DNA from: Weeksellaceae bacterium
GTDB taxonomy: Bacteria > Bacteroidota > Bacteroidia > Flavobacteriales > Weeksellaceae
Length of the DNA: 64,000 bases
Direction: 5' to 3'
NCBI GenBank assembly: GCA_019459455.1
Contig: JAIBEX010000011.1
Span: 1-64,000 of the forward strand
Positions 26,139 through 34,879 of the stretch are shown here, piece by piece. Position 1 is the stretch's first letter; each line of letters begins with the position of its first letter. A program made the translations under genes and the position numbers. The notes under the pieces were generated by a model. It did no database searches, was not told the origin of the DNA, and was given only the letters and a program-made list of their open reading frames with translations.

Positions 26139-28010
26139 ATGAAAAAACTTCTATTTTTTGGATTTCTAATCCCCTTTTTTGCCTTTTCACAAGTTCCTGT
26201 TGGATATTACGACGGCACAGTTGGATTAACAGGATATGCGCTTAAGACCAAGGTATCAGAGATTATTTCCCGGAATTACAACTGGAACTATGGTGATTTA
26301 CCGGGTTATTACAATCAGACTGATCTGGACAAATACTATGATCATGATGCAACGAATACCACTTTCCTTCTTGACATTTATTCCGAGATTCCGCTCGGTC
26401 CTGATGCATATGAGTATACCACCAGCCAGCTTATAGGTACTGCTTCGGCTGAAGGAATGGGATACAATAGGGAACATATCCTGCCACAAAGTACTTTTGA
26501 CAGCTATTACCCCATGTACTCTGACCTCCACTTCGTAATACCTACAGATGCGCGGATTAACCAGCTCCGGAGTAACTACCCCCATGCGGTAGGAGGGGGT
26601 ACCACCCATTATACCTTTTCGAATACTTCAAAAATCATGAATGACAACACCGCAGGATATGGGTATACCGGAAGAGTTTATGAACCTATCGACGCGTTCA
26701 AAGGCGACGTTGCAAGGATTATCCTTTATTTTGCGGTAAGATATGAAACCAAACTCGGTTCCTTTAATTATGCCCAAGGTTCAGGGCCTGCCAATGACAC
26801 CAATCCATTTAACGGAACTGCAGAATATGCCTTTGATCCCGGCTATCTTGAAATGCTGAAACTGTGGCATGCCAATGATCCCGTGTCTACCCGCGAGATC
26901 GACAGGAACAACGCTGTTTTCAACCTGCAGAAAAACAGGAATCCATTTATTGACAATCCAGGTTGGGTGAATATCATTTGGTCCGAAACGCCGGATGCAG
27001 TTGCCCCACAGGCGCCATCAAACCTTGCGGTAACGCAGACCGGAGCACACTTCATCACACTCAGCTGGACGCCGAGCCCAGATACCGATGTTCTGGGATA
27101 CCGTATCTATATGAATGGCAGTACAACGCCGGTAACGGTAACCAAGGGTACTTCGGTTTCTATCGACAGGCTGACCCCTTCAACTGCTCATTCTTTTACT
27201 GTAAAATCTTATGACAAGGCCTATCTGGAATCTCCGGCAGGTAATACGGCTTCTGCCACCACGCTGTTTGCCGATGCCTATGCCAAAGAACTAATGATCA
27301 CGAAGTTCATCGAGGGCAGTTCCAATAATAAGGCGATTGAGATCCTGAACAATACAGGCCACACGGTCAATCTGAATAATTATAACCTAAGGATTCAGTT
27401 CTATAATTCCTCGAGCAGCAACTATTACTTTTCTGAATCGTTTCAGTTGGAAGGAACAGCCGCCCCGGGGGAGCGTTTCGTGGTGCGCAATCCAAAAGCC
27501 ACCTTTACCTGCTACAGCAACGAACAGGCTAAATTTGTAACAGCCTCGGATCCTCTAACCTACAGCGGATCTCAGTATGTCGAGCTGTCTTACAAAGGCA
27601 ATACCGCAGTTGATGCAATTGGCGTTAAAGATGCCTTCAACAGCCTGGGTGATCTATCGCTGTACCGCCAGTATGCAACCCAGCCTAACACTACATTTAC
27701 CATTTCGGAGTGGCAGTCTTATCCGATGGACTATTGTCAGAACCTCGGCGTTCTGGGGGTTTCCGATGTTGTTTTGGCTGAAGGGAAAGAGATTATAATT
27801 TATCCAAATCCTGTTAGCAATGAACTGTTTGCAAGCGGAAAAGCAACAGGACAGGTGCAGGAGTCGAAGATTTTTGACCTCTCCGGTAAACTGATTAAAA
27901 GCGAAAGTTTCCCATTCAGATATAAAAAATCAATTGAAGTTGGATTTTTAGAACCGGGAGTCTACCTCCTAAACCTGGACGGTATTCCGTTTAAATTTAT
28001 AAAGAAGTAA
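26139..28010 (+). CDS. Secreted endonuclease I with FnIII, lamin-tail and T9SS sorting domains
   Basis: 623 residues. Signal peptide MKKLLFFGFLIPFFAFSQ. Residues 20-285 are an endonuclease I-type His-Cys nuclease with GYNREHILPQS as the catalytic His block. A fibronectin type III module (APSNLAVTQTGAHFITLSWT) follows at about 290-375, a lamin-tail-like domain (ELMITKFIEGSSNNKAIEIL) at 380-530, and a C-terminal T9SS sorting domain (IIYPNPVSNELFASG ... FKFIKK). It should degrade extracellular DNA at the cell surface or in the medium. Confidence 0.92.
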   Translation: MKKLLFFGFLIPFFAFSQVPVGYYDGTVGLTGYALKTKVSEIISRNYNWNYGDLPGYYNQTDLDKYYDHDATNTTFLLDIYSEIPLGPDAYEYTTSQLIGTASAEGMGYNREHILPQSTFDSYYPMYSDLHFVIPTDARINQLRSNYPHAVGGGTTHYTFSNTSKIMNDNTAGYGYTGRVYEPIDAFKGDVARIILYFAVRYETKLGSFNYAQGSGPANDTNPFNGTAEYAFDPGYLEMLKLWHANDPVSTREIDRNNAVFNLQKNRNPFIDNPGWVNIIWSETPDAVAPQAPSNLAVTQTGAHFITLSWTPSPDTDVLGYRIYMNGSTTPVTVTKGTSVSIDRLTPSTAHSFTVKSYDKAYLESPAGNTASATTLFADAYAKELMITKFIEGSSNNKAIEILNNTGHTVNLNNYNLRIQFYNSSSSNYYFSESFQLEGTAAPGERFVVRNPKATFTCYSNEQAKFVTASDPLTYSGSQYVELSYKGNTAVDAIGVKDAFNSLGDLSLYRQYATQPNTTFTISEWQSYPMDYCQNLGVLGVSDVVLAEGKEIIIYPNPVSNELFASGKATGQVQESKIFDLSGKLIKSESFPFRYKKSIEVGFLEPGVYLLNLDGIPFKFIKK

Positions 28011-28033
28011 AAGATTTCCTTTATAATTTTTGG

Positions 28034-28070
28034 ACTGCCCCTAAAAAGTGTCTAGCTTTTTAGGGGCAGT
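28034..28070. terminator. Bidirectional terminator after the endonuclease gene
   Basis: A 15-bp perfect stem with seven-base loop between two convergent genes; the T-rich 3' flank supports the plus direction. Confidence 0.85.
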
Positions 28071-28089
28071 TTACTTTTGGAGCTTAATA

Positions 28090-29445
28090 TTAATTCAGAA
28101 TTTTCCGGGCAGAAAGTTTTAGGAATCTTATGACCAGGAGGACTGCGGAAATCGTAAGTCCCAAACCAAGGGCGATCCACATTCCGAACGCACCCATCTC
28201 CAAAGTAACGCACAGAAAATAGCCCAAAGGTATCGTGATAATCCAGTAGGCGATGAAGGTCAGATAACTGGGAATTTTTACATCCTGTATGCCCCTTAAT
28301 ATTCCGAGTGCGGTGACCTGCACTCCGTCCGAAAGTTGGAAGAGTGCGGCTATGATGAGCAACTGCGACGCGAGCATGATAACCTCCACATCTTCTTTCT
28401 TTGTGAAAAAGGTGGGTAGGATGTTCCTTCCGAAAATAAAGAAGAGTCCGCACAGGGTCATGAACAGGAATGAGATCTTCAGGTTGTTGATTCCCACCTT
28501 CCTTAGTTCCACAAAGTTCTTTTCGCCCAGTTTACGCCCAATCATTACGGTAGACGCAACGCTGAAGCCAATGCACAGATTAAAAGTGAAGGATGCCATG
28601 CTTAGTGCGATCTGATGTGAGGCGATGTCTTTGGATGAAATAAGACCGCAAATAAAAGCTGCGCCCGCGAAGGCAGTGACCTCAAAGAACATCTGAAGTG
28701 CTGTGGGAAGCCCCAGTTTCAGCATTTTGGTAAACATCTTTTTACGGAGTTCATCAATTTTAAGTGAAAAAGCCTTCACGTAACGCCGGGTCGTTTCGTG
28801 TCTTACCATCACAAAATACAGGAAAACAAGCATGAAAACCCTGGAAATCAAAGTGGCAAGTGCGGAGCCTTTGACCCCCATGGGAGGAATTCCGAACATC
28901 CCTTTGATGAATACATAGTTTAGCGCAATATTGATCACGTTTGCAAGTATTGTGGCCACGGTAACCCCTATGGTATAGCCCAGACCTTCCGACACCTCCC
29001 GAAGGGTCTGAAAAGCCATGAATGGCAGAATACTGAACGCCATGATGAAAAGAAAATCCTGGGTATCGGGAATAATTTCCACCGGCTGTTTAAGATGGGG
29101 GAGCAGGGGTACAAATCCAAGCAGCAACATCATCAGTATTAAACCCACCGCCATGTTGAGTACAAAGCCATGCCGGAAGACCGAATTAATTCGCTGGTGT
29201 TTCAGCTGGGCATGAGCTTCGGAAACCAAAGGCGGAATGGCGAATGAGATTCCCAAACCGAAAACAAAGACGGAAAAGAAAACGGCATTTCCAAGGGAGA
29301 CTGCCGCCAGTGCATTTGCGCCCAACAGATTTCCTACGATAATATTGTCAAAAAGCTGTACCGACACCTGTCCGAGTTGGGTCAACATGACCGGGATGGC
29401 AAGTGTGAGTGCCTCTTTCGTGTAGTTTCTGTTCAGGAGCATCAT
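28090..29445 (-). CDS. MATE family efflux transporter
   Basis: 451 residues with 12 TM segments. It has the MATE halves: ALTLAIPVMLTQLGQVSVQLFDNIIVGNLLG at the N-terminus, and the equivalent second half beginning near KLGLPTALQMFFEVTAFAG. These exporters use Na+ or H+ to expel drugs and cationic compounds. A regulator or partner is not adjacent. It is read from downstream of a terminator that closes the response-regulator gene. Confidence 0.92.
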   Translation of the reverse strand: MMLLNRNYTKEALTLAIPVMLTQLGQVSVQLFDNIIVGNLLGANALAAVSLGNAVFFSVFVFGLGISFAIPPLVSEAHAQLKHQRINSVFRHGFVLNMAVGLILMMLLLGFVPLLPHLKQPVEIIPDTQDFLFIMAFSILPFMAFQTLREVSEGLGYTIGVTVATILANVINIALNYVFIKGMFGIPPMGVKGSALATLISRVFMLVFLYFVMVRHETTRRYVKAFSLKIDELRKKMFTKMLKLGLPTALQMFFEVTAFAGAAFICGLISSKDIASHQIALSMASFTFNLCIGFSVASTVMIGRKLGEKNFVELRKVGINNLKISFLFMTLCGLFFIFGRNILPTFFTKKEDVEVIMLASQLLIIAALFQLSDGVQVTALGILRGIQDVKIPSYLTFIAYWIITIPLGYFLCVTLEMGAFGMWIALGLGLTISAVLLVIRFLKLSARKILN

Positions 29446-29458
29446 TTAAAAAAAGAAA

Positions 29459-29484
29459 AGTTTGCAGCAAAAATACTGCAAACT
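29459..29484 (-). terminator. Terminator after the sigma-54-type response regulator gene
   Basis: AGTTTGCAG pairs with CTGCAAACT around an eight-base loop and is followed in the minus direction by a long T-run just before the MATE start codon. Confidence 0.8.
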
Positions 29485-29513
29485 AATCTTAAATCTGTGT
29501 TGTGAACGTTAAT

Positions 29514-30698
29514 TTATTTTCTCACGAAAGCGGCAACATCTTCAGCAGTAACGGTAGTTCCTCCCAGGATAATGAGCCGTTCTACAATATTTCTCAGTTC
29601 GCGGATATTTCCGGTCCAGGTGAAGGATTCCAGGCTTTTAACCGCATCTTCCTCAAATACTTTAGGTGCGATGCCCTGTTCGTCAGCAAGCATTTTAGCA
29701 AAATATTCAACAAGCAGCCTGATGTCCTCCTTTCTTTCATCCAGAGGCGGTACATAAATTTCTATGACAGACAGACGGTGGTAAAGGTCTTCCCTGAACC
29801 TGCCTGCCTCAATCTCTTTCTGCATATTCTTATTTGTTGCGGCAATAACCCGCACATCCACTTTTATTTCTTTGTCACTGCCTACAGGCGAGACTTTGCT
29901 TTCCTGAAGCGCCCGGAGCACCTTGGCCTGTGCGATGAGGCTCATATCGCCAATTTCATCCAGAAATATGGTGCCGTTATTTGCAAGTTCAAATTTACCC
30001 TGCTTATCCTTAATTGCACCGGTGAAAGATCCTTTTACATGACCAAAAAGTTCACTTTCAATAAGTTCGGAGGGGATTGCCGCACAGTTCACTTCTACCA
30101 TGGGACCTCTGTTCCGGTCACTTTGCGAATGAATGGCATGTGCAACAAGTTCCTTACCGGCGCCGTTGGGTCCGGTAATCAATACGCGGGCGTCCGAGGT
30201 GGCTACCTTACCGATCATGTCATGGATTTTTTTCAGCGCGGCACTGTCGCCAATCATCTGATACCGTTTGTTGACCTTTTTCTTCAGCGTACTGTTTTCT
30301 TTCTGAAGATTCTTGTTTTCCTTAAACAGTTTTTCCTTGTCCAGGGCGTTTTTCACACTGGTCATGAGGCGGTTTATATCAATTGGTTTTGCAATGAAAT
30401 CGTAAGCCCCCTCTTTCAGACAGGCAACCGCGGTTTCAATGTCTGCATGACCGGAAATCATGACAAAAGTTGATTCGGGTTTAAGTTGAAGGGACTGTTT
30501 CAGAAGTTCGGTGCCTGACATTTTAGGCATCTTTATATCAGAAATAATCAAATCGAAATCTTCTTTCTCAATGGCTTTATAGCCTTCAAGTCCATCTTCG
30601 GCAGTGAAAAGTTCATCATTTGGGAGTTCTTCTGAAAGTATACTATGAAGTACACCTGAAATAGCTTTGTCGTCTTCAACAATAAGGATTTTCTGCAT
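29514..30698 (-). CDS. NtrC-family response regulator (REC-AAA+) without DNA-binding domain
   Basis: 394 residues. The receiver domain (1-115) has phospho-acceptor Asp54 in LIISDIKMP. A Lys/Glu-rich linker helix follows, then a sigma-54-type AAA+ module with Walker A GPNGAGKE, the GSFTGA loop that contacts sigma-54, and GTIFLDEIGDM. The protein stops at TAEDVAAFVRK, right after the AAA+ lid, without the usual Fis-type helix-turn-helix. It would activate sigma-54 promoters from solution or through a partner. No sensor kinase is adjacent. Confidence 0.9.
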   Translation of the reverse strand: MQKILIVEDDKAISGVLHSILSEELPNDELFTAEDGLEGYKAIEKEDFDLIISDIKMPKMSGTELLKQSLQLKPESTFVMISGHADIETAVACLKEGAYDFIAKPIDINRLMTSVKNALDKEKLFKENKNLQKENSTLKKKVNKRYQMIGDSAALKKIHDMIGKVATSDARVLITGPNGAGKELVAHAIHSQSDRNRGPMVEVNCAAIPSELIESELFGHVKGSFTGAIKDKQGKFELANNGTIFLDEIGDMSLIAQAKVLRALQESKVSPVGSDKEIKVDVRVIAATNKNMQKEIEAGRFREDLYHRLSVIEIYVPPLDERKEDIRLLVEYFAKMLADEQGIAPKVFEEDAVKSLESFTWTGNIRELRNIVERLIILGGTTVTAEDVAAFVRK

Positions 30699-30817
30699 AT
30701 GAGCTAAAATTTATTTTGATTTATTTTATAGGAAACTTTATTATAAGCAACAAATATCATTCCCTTGGATACGATCTTTTTTAAATTCACTTTAAAACTT
30801 AGGAGGTTTGCAAATGG

Positions 30818-31483
30818 TCAGCGGTAATCTCTTTCACCGAAAATTGCCGAACCAACGCGCACTGAATTGGAACCGCATGCGATAGCAATTGGGAAGTCAC
30901 CACTCATTCCCATTGACAGTGTTTCGAGGCTTTTGTGTTGGGAAAGTTGATCGAAAAGATGCTTTAAGAAGGAAAATTCGCGGCGGATCTGATTTTCATC
31001 AGTAGTAAAGGTGGCCAGACCCATGAGGCCGGTAATCTCAACAGATGGGTAGGCTCCCTGCAGCCATTTCTGGAAGAGTTCTTTTGTTTCGGAAACTTCC
31101 ATTCCGAATTTCGTTTCCTCTTCAGCGATTTTAACCTGTAGCAGTACCTTTATTTTTCTGTTGACATTGAGTGCCTGCCTGTTGATTTCCTCCAGCAGTC
31201 TTTCGCTGTCCACACTTTCTATGGTACCCACAAACGCTGCGATAGTTTTTACTTTGTTCGTTTGCAGATGTCCGATGAGATGCCATTTGATGTCTTTTGG
31301 AAGAACTGTCTGTTTCTCCAGCAGTTCCTGCACCCTGTTTTCGCCAAACACACGCTGACCAAGCGTATAGAGTTCCTGAATTTTTTCCGCTGGATGGGTT
31401 TTCGATACCACCACCAGTTTAACAGTGGCAGGGAGCTGGGCTACGATTTTTTGATAATTTTCCCGCAGAAATGTATCGTTCAT
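30818..31483 (-). CDS. YggS/PLPBP family pyridoxal phosphate homeostasis protein
   Basis: About 221 residues from ATG at 31483. It is a PLP-binding TIM barrel: KLVVVSKTHPAEKI holds the PLP Lys, then FGENRVQELLEK, WHLIGHLQTNKVK and LSMGMSGDFPIAIACGSNSVRVGSAIFG at the C-terminus. The family buffers free PLP and affects amino acid metabolism. The start is chosen because the upstream in-frame 23 residues do not resemble the family. It is divergent from the small unknown gene at 31553. Confidence 0.92.
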   Translation of the reverse strand: MNDTFLRENYQKIVAQLPATVKLVVVSKTHPAEKIQELYTLGQRVFGENRVQELLEKQTVLPKDIKWHLIGHLQTNKVKTIAAFVGTIESVDSERLLEEINRQALNVNRKIKVLLQVKIAEEETKFGMEVSETKELFQKWLQGAYPSVEITGLMGLATFTTDENQIRREFSFLKHLFDQLSQHKSLETLSMGMSGDFPIAIACGSNSVRVGSAIFGERDYR

Positions 31484-31525
31484 AAAAAGGGTGTTTTTCC
31501 TGTATTTTAAATGCCAAATATACCA

Positions 31526-31533
31526 TAAATTTG
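31526..31533 (+). promoter_or_regulatory. TAnnTTTG box for the 126-residue gene and its operon
   Basis: TAAATTTG ends 19 bases before the ATG at 31553. Confidence 0.35.
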
Positions 31534-31552
31534 TTTCAAGTTTAAAACACAA

Positions 31553-31933
31553 ATGATGAGCAATTTAGAAGAACACCTCCTGAACTCCGATTCCGAGCGG
31601 CTGCTTAGGGCAACTTATGAAGAAAATAATTATGCTGCTGTAAATGGTACGAGACCTGCCGGGAACCCCGATTCCTTAACCTGCAGTTTTGACCTTGGAC
31701 TTATGCAGCAATATCTGGACTATGTAAGGAACGAAGCACAGGAGCGGGAAATCTCCAATGTAAAGATTACCGTGTGTTTTGCACAGTATCCTGATTACGA
31801 TTTCGACCCGAGGCTGAACCCAGCTTACAAGGGATACCAAACCGTATTGCTTCGGGCAGGAAGAGGTGATGACGATACTCCCATTGCAGGCATTTCGGCA
31901 CTTAATTTCGGCAACCTTCATCCACCTTATTAA
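31553..31933 (+). CDS. Conserved-looking 126-residue protein, unknown function
   Basis: Soluble, acidic, no signal or TM segment. A central VKITVCFAQYPDYDFDPRLNPAYKGYQTVLL block reads as a beta sheet. I do not recognise the family. It ends 12 bases before the 7TM gene, so it seems part of the operon with the histidine kinase and response regulator. A second ATG directly follows the first. Confidence 0.7.
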   Translation: MMSNLEEHLLNSDSERLLRATYEENNYAAVNGTRPAGNPDSLTCSFDLGLMQQYLDYVRNEAQEREISNVKITVCFAQYPDYDFDPRLNPAYKGYQTVLLRAGRGDDDTPIAGISALNFGNLHPPY

Positions 31934-31945
31934 TCCCTTATTTTT

Positions 31946-32611
31946 ATGGAATCAATAAGAGACGCCGGTAGTTTGGCGCTGAATCTCTATTACCTGACTC
32001 TTATCATTTTGATGATCTACCACCGGAAATACTTAGGCAGTTATGTGGAGATTATCATTTTGGCCCTGTCCGTAACATTTCTGACGGAAATAACAACCAC
32101 CATGCTCCAATATTATGGCGGGGTGCAAAATACCGTAGCGTATTATGTTATTGGTATCGTTGGCATCGTGTATTTGTTGCTGATGCTATATTTTTACAGG
32201 CTGATGCAGGATCGTCTTCTGAGGAGAATTCAGGGATTTTTGATCATTCTGCACGTCACAAATTTTGTTGCTTCTGCAATGCTTATAAAGGATTTTTTTC
32301 TCTTATTTCCGGAAGTTACCAACTTCATAAGCATTTTTGTTATACTGGTGTCCCTGTTCATCTTTCTGTATGATACTTTCAACTCCGACAAAATCCTTCA
32401 TATAAGGGGTTTTTTTCCTTTTTTTGTAGCAGTAAGTCTGACCTTCATCTATGTTGGACTGGTTCCTATTCTTTTTTTCAGCAGCCGTATTGTGCTGCAA
32501 ACGGAAAAATTGATCTTTTACATCATGCTTTTCACCATCAACGTCCTGGGTTACTCCATTATGCTGGCTGGAATTTTTTTTGCAAAAATCCAAAAAAAAG
32601 GCATAATTTAA
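31946..32611 (+). CDS. Seven-TM membrane protein, possible sensory input protein
   Basis: 221 residues, almost all hydrophobic: seven TM spans at about 10-27, 32-52, 64-86, 94-114, 124-144, 155-178 and 188-213, with short loops. No transporter or enzyme signature is seen. Four bases separate it from the histidine kinase gene. The arrangement suggests it senses a membrane or small-molecule signal for that kinase. Inference from context only. Confidence 0.75.
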   Translation: MESIRDAGSLALNLYYLTLIILMIYHRKYLGSYVEIIILALSVTFLTEITTTMLQYYGGVQNTVAYYVIGIVGIVYLLLMLYFYRLMQDRLLRRIQGFLIILHVTNFVASAMLIKDFFLLFPEVTNFISIFVILVSLFIFLYDTFNSDKILHIRGFFPFFVAVSLTFIYVGLVPILFFSSRIVLQTEKLIFYIMLFTINVLGYSIMLAGIFFAKIQKKGII

Positions 32612-32615
32612 TGGG

Positions 32616-33389
32616 ATGAAATTTGAAGGTTCTGAATTACTGATCGTTTTTTCTTCTCTGATTATTTTAATGGTTTTGATCATGATGATTCTCATATATG
32701 TGGGATTCCTCCGGAAAAAGACTGAAATGGTCATGCACGAACAGGATAAGGAGCTGAAATTTGCCCAAGAGCTTGCACTTTCTCAAATCGAAATGCGGGA
32801 ACAGACGCTTCGGTATATAGGACAGGAACTTCATGATGATATAGGGCAAAAACTTTCTGTTGCCAAACTGCTGAACAACAAATTATATTCGATCCTTCAC
32901 AGTGATGAGAAGGAATATCTGAAGGAAATCAATGACTTGCTGGGAGAATGTATAAGTGACATCAGGAATCTTTCCAAAACATTTATAGCTGACCATATAG
33001 AGCATTTGGGCCTGGTGGAATCTATCGAAAGGGAAGTAAAACGTATTAAGAAGCTTGATTTTATGAGCGTAAGCTTTATCTTCAACAATCACGATATAGA
33101 TATCAATCCTAAACACTGTTTAATTCTTTTCAGGATGGTTCAGGAATGTCTTAACAATGTTCTTAAACACTCAAAATCCAAAAAACTTGAAATTATTCTG
33201 GATGACAGCAGTGAAACCCTCGAAATCCGTATAATTGATCACGGAGTGGGAATTCCCAAAAATGTGCCCACAAACGGCAGTGGCCTGCGCAACATTACGA
33301 ACCGTGCGAAAATAATTAATGCCGATTTTTTAATTTCCTCGGAACTGAATGGTGGAACAGAGATAAAAATTATTTACCCTAAACCTTAA
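32616..33389 (+). CDS. NarL-type sensor histidine kinase
   Basis: 257 residues. One N-terminal TM segment (about 8-30) with no real extracytoplasmic domain, then a coiled linker and a HisKA_3 dimerisation helix with phospho-acceptor His73 in QELHDDIGQKLSVAK. The HATPase_c domain has RMVQECLNNVLKHSKSKK (N box) and IDHGVGIPKN, GSGLRNITNRA (G boxes). With no sensor domain of its own, it may take its signal from the adjacent 7TM protein. It is followed after four bases by its response regulator. Confidence 0.9.
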   Translation: MKFEGSELLIVFSSLIILMVLIMMILIYVGFLRKKTEMVMHEQDKELKFAQELALSQIEMREQTLRYIGQELHDDIGQKLSVAKLLNNKLYSILHSDEKEYLKEINDLLGECISDIRNLSKTFIADHIEHLGLVESIEREVKRIKKLDFMSVSFIFNNHDIDINPKHCLILFRMVQECLNNVLKHSKSKKLEIILDDSSETLEIRIIDHGVGIPKNVPTNGSGLRNITNRAKIINADFLISSELNGGTEIKIIYPKP

Positions 33390-33393
33390 AACC

Positions 33394-34038
33394 ATGTACA
33401 GGATTAAAATTGCGATCGTGGATGACCATAAAATGGTTTCCAAGGCAATCGAGGATATGATTGCGGCCAATCCTAAATATGAAGTGGTGTACAACTGCAG
33501 CAACGGGGATGAGTTTATAGAAAGCCTTAAAGACCAGAACATTGATCCCGATGTGGTTCTGATGGACATTAATATGCCCTTTCGAAACGGAGTAGAAACT
33601 ACCCTCTATCTGCAGCGTAAAAAGCCCAAGATTAAAGTGATTGCACTTACGATGGAGGACAATGAGAATACCATCATTAAGATGATGAGAGCAGGAGCCA
33701 AAGGGTATCTATTGAAAGATATGCCTCCCGAACTTCTTTTTGAGGCCATAGAGACTGTTTACAGTAAAGGCAGTTTCTATACAGATTTTCTTACACAACG
33801 CCTTATGAAAGTGAAAAACGATGAGAACAACGCGAAACATATATTTGAGGATTTGAAGGATAAAGAGAAGGAGTTCTTAAAACTTGCGTGTACCGAGATT
33901 ACCTATAAGGAAATTGCTGATAAGATGTCCATGAGCCCTAAAACTATTGATGGCTACCGCGACAGTGTATTCCTGAAACTGGATGTAAAAAGCAGGGTAG
34001 GACTCGTTTTATTCGCAATAAAACATAATATGATTTAA
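33394..34038 (+). CDS. LuxR/NarL-type response regulator
   Basis: 214 residues. The receiver domain (1-120) has phospho-acceptor Asp58 in VVLMDINMPF. The C-terminal LuxR HTH is LKDKEKEFLKLACTEITYKEIADKMSMSPKTIDGYRDSVFLKL. It is paired with the kinase directly upstream and closed by a terminator. Its targets are unknown; autoregulation of this operon is likely. Confidence 0.93.
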   Translation: MYRIKIAIVDDHKMVSKAIEDMIAANPKYEVVYNCSNGDEFIESLKDQNIDPDVVLMDINMPFRNGVETTLYLQRKKPKIKVIALTMEDNENTIIKMMRAGAKGYLLKDMPPELLFEAIETVYSKGSFYTDFLTQRLMKVKNDENNAKHIFEDLKDKEKEFLKLACTEITYKEIADKMSMSPKTIDGYRDSVFLKLDVKSRVGLVLFAIKHNMI

Positions 34039-34138
34039 AAATTAAAGTGTATTTGGGTGATTTTCCCCTTTTCAGAAGGAAAATATATAATTATATTTGA
34101 ACTTTCTGTTTTCACTAAAACACAAGTGATGATTTAAG

Positions 34139-34160
34139 CCGGCCCTAAGCCGGTTTTTTT
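34139..34160 (+). terminator. Terminator of the two-component operon
   Basis: CCGGC/GCCGG stem, five-base loop, then a T-run of seven to eight. Confidence 0.85.
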
Positions 34161-34192
34161 TATTGGTGCTTTCTTTGTGGCGGCAGTCTGGA

Positions 34193-34879
34193 TTATTTTA
34201 ATCTATTTAAGATATCCCGAAGTTTTTTCATTCCCTCTGTCGCAGATTCCGCAAAGAAGTTTTCCCCTTTTACATATCTGTTTTCTAAATTGGGATCAAT
34301 TACAAATACCTCACAGCTTTTCGGAACTTTATGTATAAGTCCTGCTGCCGGATACACTTGCATGGACGTTCCCACGATTAAGAACAGTTCCGCAGTTTTT
34401 GCAATCTCCTCGGCGGCCTCCATCGCCGGCACCATTTCACCAAACCAGACAATATGCGGCCTTAGCTGGTTACCCTGCCCGACTGTATCTCCAATGTTGA
34501 GATCGTTCTCCCAATCAATAATGGTACTTTCGTCATTAACGGGCCGCGCTTTCTTCAGTTCCCCATGCAGATGGATTACTTTGGTAGAACCAGCCCTTTC
34601 ATGCAGATCATCAACGTTTTGTGTGATAACAAAGACATCAAAATCCTTTTCCAGTTCAGCCAGAATACGGTGTGCTTCATTGGGTTCTACTTCCTTTAAC
34701 TGCCGTCTCCTGGCGTTATAGAAATCAAGGACCATCTGAGGGTTTCGGGCAAAGCCTTCAGGAGAAGCTACATCTTCAATCCGGTGGTTTTCCCACAGTC
34801 CGTTGGAGTCACGAAAGGTCTTAACCCCGCTTTCAGCAGAAATTCCGGCACCCGACAGTACCACCAGTTTCTTTTTCAT
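34193..34879 (-). CDS. cobB: Sirtuin-type NAD-dependent protein deacylase lacking zinc cysteines
   Basis: 228 residues. The NAD-binding and catalytic motifs are intact: GAGISAESGVKTFRD, TQNVDDLHERAGS, HLHGEL and VGTSMQVYPAAGL. Where sirtuins normally have two Cys pairs for structural zinc, this protein has KKARPVNDESTIIDW and no Cys; the only Cys is in KSCEVFV. It removes acyl groups from lysines. Its start overlaps the stop of the DUF72 gene by four bases. Confidence 0.88.
   Translation of the reverse strand: MKKKLVVLSGAGISAESGVKTFRDSNGLWENHRIEDVASPEGFARNPQMVLDFYNARRRQLKEVEPNEAHRILAELEKDFDVFVITQNVDDLHERAGSTKVIHLHGELKKARPVNDESTIIDWENDLNIGDTVGQGNQLRPHIVWFGEMVPAMEAAEEIAKTAELFLIVGTSMQVYPAAGLIHKVPKSCEVFVIDPNLENRYVKGENFFAESATEGMKKLRDILNRLK

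Noticed and set aside
29502-30473. 323-codon open frame on the plus strand opposite the sigma-54-type regulator
   Set aside because: The minus strand encodes a protein with full receiver and AAA+ motifs. The plus frame has no recognisable domain, so it is a shadow of codon bias.
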